From Saccoglossus kowalevskii (lineage: Eukaryota > Hemichordata > Enteropneusta > Harrimaniidae), in contig NW_003145783.1 in assembly GCF_000003605.2 (NCBI RefSeq), positions 122,804-172,163 on the forward strand: DNA of 49,360 bases, given 5' to 3'. The translations under genes were made by a program, and so were the position numbers. The number at the start of each line of letters is the position of its first letter. Position 1 is the first letter of the stretch. The notes beneath the pieces were generated by a model. The model was not told the origin of the DNA, ran no database searches, and saw only the letters and a program-made list of their open reading frames with translations. Below are positions 21,276 to 32,922 of the stretch, piece after piece.

Positions 21276-21780
21276 GCCCCGCTGTTGACTTTGTCAAGCG
21301 GAGCTGATCATATGAGTGATTATCCGTGTCAATGTTTTACTTTTTCGACTTCTTCTTGAAAACTACAAGCCTCAATGCTTTGATACTTGGTGTATATGTA
21401 CCTTGGATAGACCTCTTTTAGATTTGTTCATTTCATGATATTTTCAATTCTCTAATTTTGGTGAATATTTTGGTCATTTTTGGAAAAAAAGTGATATTTT
21501 CGACTTCTTGTTCAAAATTGCAAGTCCAATTGCTTTGATATTACATATATAGGTACTACATGTGGATCTTTCTCAGATGTGTTCATTTTGTGATGATATC
21601 TTCAATTCTCTAATTTTAGTGAATATTTTTGGCATTTTTGCTAAAAAGTGATATTTTTGAATTCTTGTTGAAAACAGCAACTCCGATTGCTTTGATACTA
21701 TACATATTGTTCATTTTCTAATGACATCTTCTGTTCTTTAATTAATTGCAATGTGCATTGCTAACAGCCGGCAGGCTGCT
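21276..21780. repeat. Tandem-repeat element, 3 units of ~156 bp
   Basis: Units begin near 21356, 21512 and 21669 with an 'aaaactacaag...attgctttgatact' pattern. They continue with GTTCATTT, 'tgatatttcaattctctaat' and 'gtgatattttcgacttcttg' phrases. The block is bounded by a hairpin-like CCGCTGTTGACTTTGTCAAG (about 21281) and AACAGCCGGCAGGCTGC (about 21765). The architecture is like family F but the sequence is unrelated. Confidence 0.65.
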
Positions 21781-21931
21781 TGTTTGTAAATGATATGCCA
21801 TTGTTTCTTAGTTGTCATTTTTGTTTAAGACACAATTATCTATACAGCTGAAAAACATGGAAATTATTCAAAATTTTCACTTTGTAAAAATTGGTGTAAA
21901 TCTCAACAATATGTGATTTAATGCTGACAAA

Positions 21932-21967
21932 TCAATGTCAATGTCAATGTCAATGTCAATGTCAATC
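21932..21967. repeat. Hexanucleotide microsatellite (TCAATG)n
   Basis: About six consecutive TCAATG units. They create the repetitive start of a spurious open frame. Confidence 0.95.
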
Positions 21968-22426
21968 ACGACTACTGGTAGTACGGGCAATATACATTTG
22001 TCTAGTCTAATCGATAATAGAGAGATAGAAAATGAGTCACAATCTCAGTTGGTCAAACTAGCTACATCAAAAAAAAATGAAAAGTGTTTTCCTAAACTAT
22101 ATATTTTTCCTAGAGTTGGAAAGTGTTTGTCTGTCTGCAGCACATTATTTTTCAATTCACCTCGAGCTAAATTGGCTGCCATAATCATTGAAATTATACT
22201 GACTTTCAATGTTTTGTTTTTTAATGTTCATGGGATGGTTCCCAATTACGTTTCGTCAATGTTTGTTCAATATACTAGTATACCATCCAGAATATTATGC
22301 TCATTAAGCATATTAAGCACGAACGGATATGTATAGGCGATCTCGGTATGAAAACGGTAACATATCATTTTATATATGGCAGTGCATTAAACTGAATGAC
22401 TTCAAGTCTTGGGTATTTTGTGTAAT

Positions 22427-22560
22427 CTTAAAGCGCGGTGATCGTCGCGCAGCGCGTGTTCGAATTTCATGTAAATAAACAATGTATTTACACGCGTTGT
22501 ATACGTCGCTATGAGTCCCTTATCGAACAGGACGCGGCGCGAAGACTGCCACCCTTTAAA
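22427..22560. repeat. Family D inverted-repeat element (copy 2)
   Basis: Runs from TTAAAGCGCGGTGATCGTC to GACTGCCACCCTTTAA with TTAA at both ends. The interior phrases GCGCAGCGCGTGTTCGAATT, CGCGTTGTATACGTCGCTAT and ATCGAACAGGACGCGG match copy 1 at 2247 almost exactly. Confidence 0.85.
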
Positions 22561-23735
22561 TAGACTGGCTTCTATACAATCCATCACAAGATAACTTGCC
22601 AGAATATTCTCGGTTCTCGCTATCTGTCTTGCAATTACTTGGGACTGTAATCAGTACGGGGAATATGTCAATTAGAAATGACCCAATGCCATGTTTACCA
22701 AGGAAAGGAAATGCACCGGTACCCGTGCGGATTGACCACCCCTTGGACAAACGCGGTCTAGATCAAGATATGCAAAGCTGGTTCACAAGGGGGCATCAGA
22801 TCATGCACATACAACTTGTTACTGAAATATAAATACAGATAAAACCAGTTCAATTATTTCATCCAGATTCCATGATATTAATTATTTAAAAGCAACCTTT
22901 ATTTCACAGTCACTCTAGTTTTCACTTTTGTAAAAATTATTTTACTAATCAAAAGGCTTTTCACTCCCATCATGCAATCTCCCATAGTACTTCTGCAGAC
23001 ACAGCGGCGATTGCCAACATAACTACAAATAACTTCGCTCTCAGGAGCTGAGGAATGACTGATTGGCCATGGACGTAGGAATCATAGATAAGCATTATTT
23101 TATTATATATAGAGGGACTGTGATATAGCCAAAAGTCGCGCCTCGAACGGATGTATTTGTAATCCGTACATCAACATTTTTGGATATAACAAAATATTTA
23201 ATGTATTACGCAAAATCAAATCTGTTGCCTTTAATTATATACAAGACACCAGACACATCCGGGCATTTATTATTTTGTTGGAATACACACATTTTCTGAT
23301 TCCTATTGATACATGGAGAATAAATATAGACAAAATTTAATATAGTCACTGTAAGCCAGTTGTTGACATCACAACCTACAACACCATTAGAAAAGTAGTA
23401 CGTCCATGATTCAGCTTCACTTGTAAATTAGCTTTTTTTCTATGTTCTCACGTTATTTAAAGTATTGTATTTCGTTCAACACCCACTACTTACCGCGCCA
23501 GACACAACAGTATGGTATAGGCGGGGACATCGATCGCTTGCATATTTTTAGGTATCATGTATAACAACTGTGTTATTGTGGCTGCTCACATATAACTTAC
23601 AAGACAATCTCTATAAATAATTACTCATATGTTGCTTTATCAACAACATGTGTCTAATGCACACAACTTAAGAAACCCATTCGCAGTGTTGAAACTATAA
23701 TACTTAAGATTACACCCGTCTACTAGGTTATAACC
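22561..23735. other. Intergenic, nothing recognised
   Basis: Several open frames of 60-78 codons overlap here on both strands. They lack splice sites or family similarity, and I read none as a gene. Confidence 0.4.
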
Positions 23736-23739
23736 AGTC

Positions 23740-24290
23740 GTAACAATAATTATAGTAATAATACTAATAACTTTATTGTCAACCTATCTCCATTGAGATC
23801 TGGACTAACATACAATAAAGATTAAAAGATACAGAACATATATATTTAAAATACAAAAAATACAACAACTAAAAATAAAAATTTAACAGAAAAAGAAAAA
23901 AAATAACAGTAAAAAAAGTCTTTTACAAAGTAGTAAATAAATAGTTTACATATAAATGTGAGAATGCATTATATTTTCAGGGCAGCTAACAATCTCTGTA
24001 TATTTTCTTTTTTCATAAGAAAGCATTTGTGAATGTATTTTGATATTTTGAGAATCAGTTTTTCATCTTTGTTATTTAGAAGAGTTTCTAACTTCTCTCT
24101 ATTGGTATTGTTTTTAGGCTGTGTTTCTAATTTTTGAATACATGTATATCGTTTCTTTCATTCATGTATAATTTACAGTTTAGAAGAAAGTGTATTTTTA
24201 TCCTCTACTTCACTAGTTTTACAAATGGGACATTTTCTGTATGTGTCAGCCGTGATATGAGTTACAAGACAGTGTTCCATTACTTCTAAA
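23740..24290 (-). mobile_element. 3' end of a LINE-type retrotransposon
   Basis: Read on the minus strand, the sequence gives CPICKTSEVED (a Cys-rich motif typical after the reverse-transcriptase domain). After frame breaks comes a passage ending KLILKISKYIHKCFLMKKEN, then LLAALKI and a stop. Downstream are an AT-rich 3' UTR, AATAAAG (near 23770) and a (TTA)-rich tail up to about 23740. It is truncated at its 5' end and frameshifted. The clade is not determined. Confidence 0.6.
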
Positions 24291-26541
24291 GTCACCTAAT
24301 ATGACTCTAGGCATGTCAATACTTGGCTACCAATTTTAAAGTGAGATTCATGGTAAAAAATCAAACGGCGCACCGGTCTCTTGAGTATGTCGTCGTCCAA
24401 GAGGTACGAACCACATCGAAGTCACGACTCGGTTAACCTTGCTCAACTGGTTCGTAACCTGTCTTGTGATTGGTTGTTGACAAATGCTGAACAGGCCGCG
24501 CCTCCAACTGTGCCATGCGTTCGGGCAAACCGTTAATTATTCGTAAATTGAGTCAATTTGTGTAGTTTTCTTGATTTATTCTGCAGATATAGGTAAAATA
24601 TAGGCAAAGCTTTGGCGAAATTTGAAAGAGCAACTAATATTCTTCAACCTGATATTTTTTATAGATTTTATTTTTCATTCTGTTCTTCTGTTTTTTACAG
24701 TTAAAAAATACGAGCTGGCTGGAGCCTTCATCCCTTGTCTATTTCTTACACTAGATACTAGCCGATACCCCTTCCCCGTTCATAGAGAGTGCGTACAGTT
24801 GATCATAGTGCCTGGGCTCCCTGTGGTAAAACTCAAGTATTGCATAATGACAATTATTTAAATGTATGAAAGTGATTGAGTGCAGCGCCCCCGTATAGAT
24901 CACGTGACTAGCAGTGCAAGTGCGTAAATACATACTCCTGCCCTTTAGTATAATACATTAGTCTTAGACAGTTTTACTATCGGAGGGTCAGTGTCCTCTT
25001 GTTATTGTGGCTGATTGCTTGTATTGGCGACCGTTATAGTGTACAGGTGAGTTGTTGCTGACTCATTGTGCTCTCGTTCTCATAGAAAATGGATTCTGTT
25101 ATGTTGTTACGTCATAGCTTGAGTTTGAGATCGACGGACTGTGTCTGAAGCTATTTCGGGTATTTGATAGCTACGAGAACGTTCATATAAACCCCCCAAT
25201 CTTGCATTATCATCCAGTCGTACGCAACGGATTACGTCTTGATTTAATAACAGCCCAAACCATTCACGTTCACTACTAACAGAGAGAAAAACCGACATTA
25301 GTCGCTATCGGGTGATTCATTGTGTATTTGACCTTGGCTTGACCTCGATTGCAGTGTATTACTATGGGAGGGGGGGGGGGCAAGGGTTATTTTTGTTCAA
25401 CGTAATTGCAATATTTTTTTTGTTCGTACAACGTAAATTGAAACAAATAAATTCCGTAATTCTGTAATCACAAGCTAGACGTACAACGTAATCAATCAAA
25501 TATTTTTTTCGTACACTGTAAAAATGTGTTATTTTTCTCGGTACGTACAAGAATTTACATCCAAATAAAAAAAAATCGTAAAGAATAATCCAGGGAAATT
25601 ACATTTTCATAACTGTAAAACGACTAGATGACACAATTCACTGCAAAATTTAGGTAAAATAAAAACATTCAATTTTCACTGTAAAAACGACTTTTTTTTT
25701 CTTGTAAATTGTAAACAAAAACTTTTCATTTCCAGTAAAACTGTACCAGCTACCCATTGCCAACCCCCTACTATGTTTGTGGTATGTGTAGTAGTATACA
25801 AAAACATTCGGGTTCAGTTGTCTGAAGACGATCCGTCACTGACGTGTTAATTATTGCTGGATAGCTAAGTACTCAATGGTCAAGGTTGTAAAATACGCCG
25901 TAAGATACGGTTGAAACAATTATACCAATCAGGACTATAGTGCAGTCGACGTCGCCGTTTTACTAATAATCACCGTTGGGTATAGATGATAAAGTCGTCA
26001 CATGCTTAGCCCAAATATTTATTTTTAAAAATATCCCAATTTACAAAATGGAGGAACATTCACGCACTTGGAAACGATAATGTCTTCAGAAGTGATACCG
26101 TTGAGGGCAGCATATCCTTCGCAATCGAAATGGGTAGAAGCTCAGAAATAACGTACACCCCCGGGAACGTACATCAGAGCATAAGGCAGTGGATAAATAA
26201 ATCCAGCGAGGAGTCAAACAACATACCAGTCTACTAGTATTGTTTCGAGGTCTTAGGGCGTGACAAGGTGTAAAATTTGGAGTTGATGTAGAGATATTAG
26301 ACAAGTCCGAGTCGTACAAAGCAAAGTAAACTGAGTGTGTGCGTTCTGGTTTACTTTATCGTAGTGAGGCAGCTATTATAGCCAGTGTCAGTCTCCGGTG
26401 CATTGTGATATAAGTCAGTATATATAGGAAAATCCGCAATCAGCCTCATGGGGGCTATTATTTTACCAACAACAGTGAAGTTTATAATTGTAATTCCACA
26501 CCAAAACGGACAACTACATATACTTATTTTGTTTATAATAG
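24291..26541. other. 5' flank of gene 3
   Basis: No coding exon recognised. A GC-richer patch at 24360-24520 and an AT-rich patch with repeated 'gtacaacgtaa' phrases at 25390-25540 are visible. A non-coding first exon of gene 3 should lie here, because gene 3 appears to start at a 3' splice site (AG at 26540-26541), but I cannot place it. Confidence 0.35.
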
Positions 26542-26552
26542 GTGTGACAAAG

Positions 26553-28456
26553 ATGACAGAGAAACCGGAGGAAACGCCCCTTACATATCCGCCAGCCGGC
26601 GGTGAACTAGGCGGTCAGCAGCCACCACCGCCACAATATCCCCAACAGCCTCCACCCGCCCAATATCCCCAACAGCCTCCACCCGCCCAATACCCTCAAC
26701 AACCACCACCCCAGTATCTACAAGGTCCTCCGCCGCCGCAGGGATACGTTCAAGCTCCAGTTGGTCAACAAATGGGCACGACTGTGGTCGTTGGAGCCGG
26801 ACCTAACGGTATATACTATTAATGTTTTTTATTATTATTTATGATATGATTTTATTATGCACAATAACACTCGGATTGTGTATACCTTATAAAAGAAATA
26901 GATTTATAACTCATACAAGGCAACGTTGTTATAAGTCCTCTAGTACGAAGCGCTTTAAATTTTGTGGCGTAATTGTGTGAAATTGATCCGTGGTCGTTGT
27001 CAATAACAAAATTGCAAGTGTCTTCTTGAACTACGTCGCTAATCAACTATTACGACATTTTGACGTCACAGATGTGGTTCGTCGCTAGAGGGCGCGACCT
27101 ATAGGAAAGTTTATTGTCTTCGAATGAAGAACTATTATAATTATGCACACATCAGAGTGTTTCAGGGGCGGTTATTGGTACATTTGGGAATTGGGAACCG
27201 TGCATGCTTCCGTGTTTTGCCGGAGATATCGAAACTGTTAAAATCCACTGTTACAGTTCCCGTGGTGCACTCAGTTTTGGTATGGAATTGTGTCCTTCTA
27301 TCCTCCATGTAGTTAACCTAACTGTGTATCTGTAATTTCTAGTGACCACAGTTCATTCCCCTCGTTACCGTGACTACCCGGTTCAAGTGCAGTGTCCCTC
27401 ATGCCAACAAGTGGTTTCCACTCAAACATCTTACGTCACCGGCCTCTTTACCTGGATGGTTGCTGGTATCATCTGCGTGTTTGGGTGAGTTGCCATATCC
27501 ATAACATTCGTGTATGCTTTTTGTTTATTCACGTCACGGTTTGATTGCCACGTGTTTGTTGACTTTTACCTTGCCCTACTTCTCGATTCACGTAGGATTT
27601 GGTTTACAGCTTCAACACTCATATCACCACGATACTGATTTTGCTGAATCACCACACCCTTCTAGTAGTTGTATTAAATACACGATGTTTATGACGTAAT
27701 CATTCGAATCAAATGTTCTCTTCAAAAGTTCGTTTTTCGTTTCATGGCCCCTCTGTATTTCGAACTATGGTGGCGATGTAATGATGTACCATATAGAAAT
27801 CTATGAGGCTGGTCAGTATACTAGTAGTTTCAAGAGCATGTGTCGCAAGGACATAACAATCACAAAAAATATTTGAGCAAAGCCTTTTTCACGACTGTAC
27901 TATACGAAACTCATTAACTCTTCAAAAAAGTCACAAATCAAAAACTTCGCAAGCATAGATTCGGCACGACTATCAAACAAATACGTTATGGTGTGGGTAC
28001 TTAGCATTTCCTCAATAAATAAGTGTCAGTTTTGATGTGCATGATAATTATCGAAGACGAAATGATATTTCATAGTGGCGACCTGGTACCGTCGGGTTAC
28101 TTTTCCCGATTGCCGATCGTGTACCTTAAGCCCTGGTAATTTATTCATATACGGTACCACCAAAAAACAATTTTCCCAAAAAGATCAATCTCGGGATATT
28201 TGAAGCTGAGCTAACATCATAGTGCACAGCGCGTTCTGATTTCTTGTAAATACACACGACTCGCGCTGTATACGTCGCATGGGTCCCACATTGAACGCGA
28301 CGCTTTATAGTAAAACATTCGTATTCTTTGTTTTCTTATTTCAGCGGTTGGCTTGGCTGTTTCCTGATACCTCTGTTTCTGGATGTCTGCAAAGACGTGG
28401 AGCATACGTGTCCCAACTGTAAAACGCTGGTCGGAAAATTTGATCGCCTCTCTTAA
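26553..28456 (+). CDS. LITAF-like: LITAF-like protein 3 (169 aa, 3 coding exons)
   Basis: Coding exons are 26553-26808, 27343-27484 and 28345-28456; introns of 534 bp (phase 1) and 860 bp (phase 2). The ATG follows an acceptor (AG 26540-26541) by 11 nt in context CAAAGATGA. An upstream in-frame ATG at 26448 is left out because it would read through that acceptor. The tail (1-86) is Pro/Gln/Tyr-rich with a nine-residue repeat (QYPQQPPPA) and two PPQY motifs. The LITAF domain is about 87-169: CPSC at 103-106, a GLFTWMVAGIICVFG hydrophobic run, [14 protein letters not shown], then HTCPNC (Cys155, Cys158) and LVGKFDRLS. The usual LIPFC cysteine is Leu/Phe here, the only paralog without it. AATAAA at 29048-29053 may serve as a distant polyadenylation signal. 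Confidence 0.92.
26634..26714 (+). repeat. 27-bp coding minisatellite in gene 3 exon 1
   Basis: Three 27-bp units start at 26634, 26661 and 26688. The first two are identical (CAATATCCCCAACAG followed by CCTCCACCCGCC) and the third has synonymous-type changes. Each adds nine residues, so length variation keeps the frame. Confidence 0.9.
27082..27096 (+). promoter_or_regulatory. CTCF-like site in intron 1 of gene 3
   Basis: TCGCTAGAGGGCGCG resembles the CTCF core (CNSYAGRGGGCGC). A 14-of-15 match lies in intron 1 of gene 5 at 39853-39867, in the same orientation and also about 20-25 bp after a GACGTCACA. Candidate only. Confidence 0.4.
28228..28317. repeat. Family D fragment in gene 3 intron 2
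   Basis: ACAGCGCGTTCTGATTTC, GCTGTATACGTCGCATGGGT and TTGAACGCGACG match the middle of family D. The ends are worn and no coding use is seen. It ends about 30 bp before exon 3. Confidence 0.6.
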
Positions 28457-29302
28457 CTCAGGCACAGCTATTTACCGCGGCAGCGGATACACGATATATT
28501 GATACAGTCATATTTGTCCATTGTATTATGTAGTAATGTTGTCGACCCAAAGTCACAGTTCACTCTCTGCAATTGGGCATCAGTAGGTAGTGCACGTCTG
28601 GAGCCACATTCGTGGGTTGCTTGGACACGTATATTGTTTTAAATGATATCCAGCTCAAAGTTTTACTTAAACGTCGGACACATATTTTTAAGCCTTTCTA
28701 CTTTTGACTTGGCCACACGTCGAACAAATTGGTCTCAGCGGCTACGGATGCTATTTGAGGCGTCACTTTCTTATCGATTACAGATTTGCATTTATTTAAT
28801 TTTACTATAGTTTTATAAATTAACCAATAATCAGACGACCCTAGGCATTGGAGGGGAACATGACTAGTAGGGAAGTGGGAGGCATTGTAAGGATAGAATG
28901 GGTAGACGGCATTCTGTTGGTAGTTAATAGTTGGGTGATCTTGGGTATTCGGTAGGGTGGGATGATGGGTATTGGGTGACTGTGCAGTGAGTATTTGCAC
29001 TTTTTGTAAACGATTCTGAATTGTTTTTATTAAACAGCATCGATGTTAATAAAATGAATCTTCCTCGTTTTTCCTTTGTCACGTATTCTGATTTAAATTG
29101 TCTATAGCTAAGTGAAACATGTTATGCACATGGAATGAAATCGACATGACATCGGAGATCTATGGAGACAACATACAGCAATCACATACTAGTAATTCAG
29201 TCTCTAGATAATCAATATTAGTTTTATTGACCGTCACATGGACGCGTTCTGGCCAATGAACGTGGCGTTCTTGCACATGAGGCTTAGTAATGATGTATTT
29301 TA

Positions 29303-29514
29303 TACTGTAAAATGACTAATTTTCACTGGGTTTAAATTTCACTGATTTACCATTTCGAGCATATTCAGTGGGTTTTAAATTCACGGTTTCGTCATTTAGA
29401 TAATGTGTTCTATGCTAAATTTTACATATTCACTGTGTTTTAATTTAGCGCGTTTTTCCAGTCAGCGAAATAAGCTAAATTAAAACCCAGTGAATAATTA
29501 CCCCCTTTACAGTA
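29303..29514 (+). repeat. Family A MITE (copy 2)
   Basis: From TACTGTAAAATGACTAATTT to CCCTTTACAGTA. Near-identical to 16656-16866, with only scattered substitutions over about 210 bp, so both copies are fairly young. Confidence 0.88.
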
Positions 29515-30244
29515 CTTGTCACGGCCCCACGCTACGTGTGTCACGTCCTTGCGCCAAGAAACGACATACAAAGGAAAAAAAATACTACCAAAATATAAAT
29601 GTATTTATTCTGCTCACAGGTTATCACATGACAAAACAATATGCTAGACATGCTAGACACTCAAAACGTCAAAATTACTTATGTACAGACTACTGTCATC
29701 ACTTATTTTATGTTTAGGAGGCTCACGGGAAAGATCGTAACTCTCTGAGCAAATATTAACACGAAACATATATGATCGTAATCTGCTATATCGCAGATTT
29801 CTGAAAACATATACATTGCTATAACTGCATGCTTAGTAACTGGCGAGGAAAGTCCTTATCTCAATTAAACTATAACTTGTGTTTCCCCTCTCGCTACCAT
29901 AAAAACGGTACAATATTCACGCTCTCAAATCTATATAACTAATGTCTACTAGAACTGAGACCCACTACTAAAATAGAATAGAAATACACATAAATATATC
30001 ACAGTTGTGCACATCATGGCCGCTATAAGACCCATGTCGAACACGAACATGAGACCTAATAAAGAAATGTTATAATCCCCTTGCGATAAATAAATAAATA
30101 TATATGTGAGTTATTTATGTTTTATTTCGTGAAACTTTCATTTAAAAGCAAACAAAAAAACACGCATTATATTATGCATTTTTACCTTGCCCGTACCATC
30201 AAAGATGGAAGGGAAAGGTATATTAAGGGAAAAATTTTGTCCGG

Positions 30245-30287
30245 CGTTGTCGTCGTCGTCGTCGTTGTTGTTGTCGTCGTCGTCGTT
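30245..30287. repeat. Trinucleotide microsatellite (GTC/GTT)n
   Basis: An uninterrupted three-base-period tract of GTC and GTT triplets. It is the cause of open frames in several registers on both strands here. Confidence 0.95.
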
Positions 30288-32131
30288 AATAATTGTTATT
30301 GTGTGCATAATAACTTTAATAATTCTATTCCAAACTTTATCAAACTTCCTGAGTTTGAACAACAGATGTCCTATATGAAAATATCATGCAAAAATTGAGA
30401 AAATCTGATAAAATATTTTGACTATTTCTACTTGACTGATCACTGGTGATACACATCAAAGGTCACTGATCTCAGTGGAAATATGCATTGTTGTATGTGT
30501 TCAATGAAGCAAATGATTTATCTTGTAATAATATCCTTGGTAATGTATCTCAGAATCCCATACTGGGTTTCAAAACCAACTCATGGAGAGATTGCACAGT
30601 CTGATACACATTTGCAAACCTACCAATAAAATCTTTACAGAAAACAAGATGTCAGAAAATCAATATAAGCACTGCTATGAACTGGGTGCCAAACTTTGAT
30701 CAAGATCTGAAGCTAATAGAAAATCTGTTTAGTCAAAAGTTATCAAATCAAAAACAATACATAAAAAATACATTAAAAGCAAAACATTTCATCCACATTT
30801 TAAAAAGAAAATTATTCTAAAATATATGTATTCTGTATTTGACAAACAGTTCATTCGACAAATGAAAACTCACAGGAATATGTTTCAGCTATTAGAACAG
30901 AATGATAGAGTTTTTATAATACTAGTTTAAAAACGCACTTCAGACATTGCAGTGTTTGAAGATGTAGTTTCTCAGGAGGCAACAGTACTGTTGACTTCTC
31001 CCTCCACTGGACACCAACTATTTAAGTTGATTTGCATACAAAGCAGAGCTTGCAACATGATAGCTATTCATAAAGGGTGTTTTTTTACTTTTCATATAAT
31101 ACAGTAGTCACACAATGAGGCAGTTCATATTTGTCTCAGTGAATCATTCATTTTTGACAGACACCTGTACAAAATACTTGAACTAAAGCCAGCTAAATTT
31201 TTCTGTTATCTTGCATGTTTTATGAATCTATTCACATCTAAAAGTAGCACTTTTTTTTGCAATGAGATATTTGATTTTATTCTAAATATCTCAATTACTT
31301 TCAATAAAGCTGGAAATTATGTTCCTTAAAATAATTAAACAAATAAGGCACCAATGTTTTTGTAAGATATTTACATCTTTTAAGGACATTCGGTAGACTG
31401 ATTCCCCACTGTTGGTTCAACCCCAAAACTTGTTTGTATTCAAAATTAATTATGACAATGCATATTTATATTGAAACAAACTATGATAAAGGGAATTATA
31501 TTATATAACAAAGGGCAAGGTCACCAGAGTTCAACTATGTTATTTGTCTGAATACGTCGTTCTGATTGGTCAAAATCAGATTTTTAATTAATATGCAAAA
31601 TACACCGTATACCACGGCTTTTCACGTTTTGAAGTAGGCCCCAAACGTAAATAACACACGGTAGGGATACAACCTTCTGTTAACTGAATCGACAAAAATC
31701 ATTTTTTTTACATTACGGGCATGTGACACAATAAACAAAATTGCGACCCCTGGGTTTTTTAGGTTTGAAAAAGATGCAAAATTTTTTTTTTCAGAATTAT
31801 TTTAGGAAATATCACGCTTTGAGCTCGTTGCTATGGGCAGGCCATACTGGCTAAGATTATGCCCACATAACAGGCTTGTCACATTGTACATATTGATGAG
31901 GTTACACGACACCCCGTCCAGCCCACCGTAAGTCAAAGGTTAGTGTGCACTGGGCTATACAACAATTCACCCTCAACCACACATTTCAATTTTCTATGAT
32001 TAATGTATTGTAAATTTCCCTCACCCAGGCTTCGTAAAATCATAAACATATCGATTTCATAAGTGTAATCAAATTGTAGAACAAAGCAATACTCCGCATA
32101 AAATCGCGACCAAAATTTTACTCGGGTAAGC

Positions 32132-32285
32132 TACTGTAAAATACTTTATTTTCGCTATTTTATACCTTTTTTCATATATTTTACATTCATCTCGTCAAAA
32201 ATCAATAAAAAAAACTCCATAAAAAACGCCCAAAGTATCTTTTCGGCGAAAATTAATTCCAGCTAATATAAAGTATTTTACAGTA
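32132..32285 (-). repeat. Family B MITE (copy 4), reverse and internally deleted
   Basis: TACTGTAAAATACTTTATTT to AAAGTATTTTACAGTA. The interior is the reverse complement of family B (CATCTCGTCAAAAATCA, CGAAAATTAATTCCAGCT) and about 50 bp shorter than the other copies. TA at both ends. Confidence 0.85.
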
Positions 32286-32922
32286 ATTTATTTTATAGAA
32301 TCATGACCACAATATTTAAGTAAACTGAATCCAATACAAATACTCGGAAACAAATCAGTAAAAAATAGATAAAAGAACTGAGAACAAGAGCGTAGCATAG
32401 CTAAGTATGATATTTATGGTAAGTTTTATAAATTTTATCTGTTCGTGTCCTCACTAAGTAACTATTCGAAATAACTAGACGTTTCGAACAATGGTTCGTT
32501 ATCCATAATTTAGAAGGAAATGTTAAAACGTACCGGTAGAATATAAAAACACGCACAATAACTGTAAAATGGAATCACACACTAACGGATTTCACAATAG
32601 AACGTACGGAGTGAGTGTACTCGGTTTTTGTGACCATTGCGTAAAATAAGTCTGACGGACAGCGAGGCCACTAATCAATCATGCATTATTGATCGGTTTC
32701 AGCTATACATAGAAACCAACAAACATGTGCCTATGACGTTACACGTTCCTATGTACCTTGGTTCATAAAGCCACTGACAATTAGAAAGGCCTTTTCACAA
32801 TCTCGTGACGTCCGCTATTGTGTAGCATTGCAAACCTATACTGCACACAAAGCACTCAGCTTCAAGCCAATTCAACATATTACAGTCTACTGCACTGTTC
32901 ACTAGTAACATTTCTAGCAAAG

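Larger units (their letters stand above)
28457..32922. other. Intergenic interval between genes 3 and 4
   Basis: Holds family A copy 2 (29303-29514), a (GTC)n microsatellite (30245-30287) and family B copy 4 (32132-32285). TATAAAAA at about 32541 and the GC-richer stretch 32560-32830 may be the promoter and 5' UTR of gene 4. The remainder is AT-rich without an exon that I can support. Confidence 0.4.

Noticed and set aside
21935-22336. 133-codon open frame starting with Met-Ser repeats
   Set aside because: The start is a (TCAATG)n microsatellite. There is no domain, no splice context and AT-rich composition.
26448-26552. Upstream in-frame ATG that would lengthen LITAF-like protein 3
   Set aside because: The added residues are hydrophobic, unlike any paralog tail, and reading through them ignores a 3' splice site 11 nt before the ATG at 26553.
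30117-30398. Open frames with poly-Val/Ser/Asp runs
   Set aside because: They come from the (GTC/GTT)n tract, which is open in several frames on both strands.
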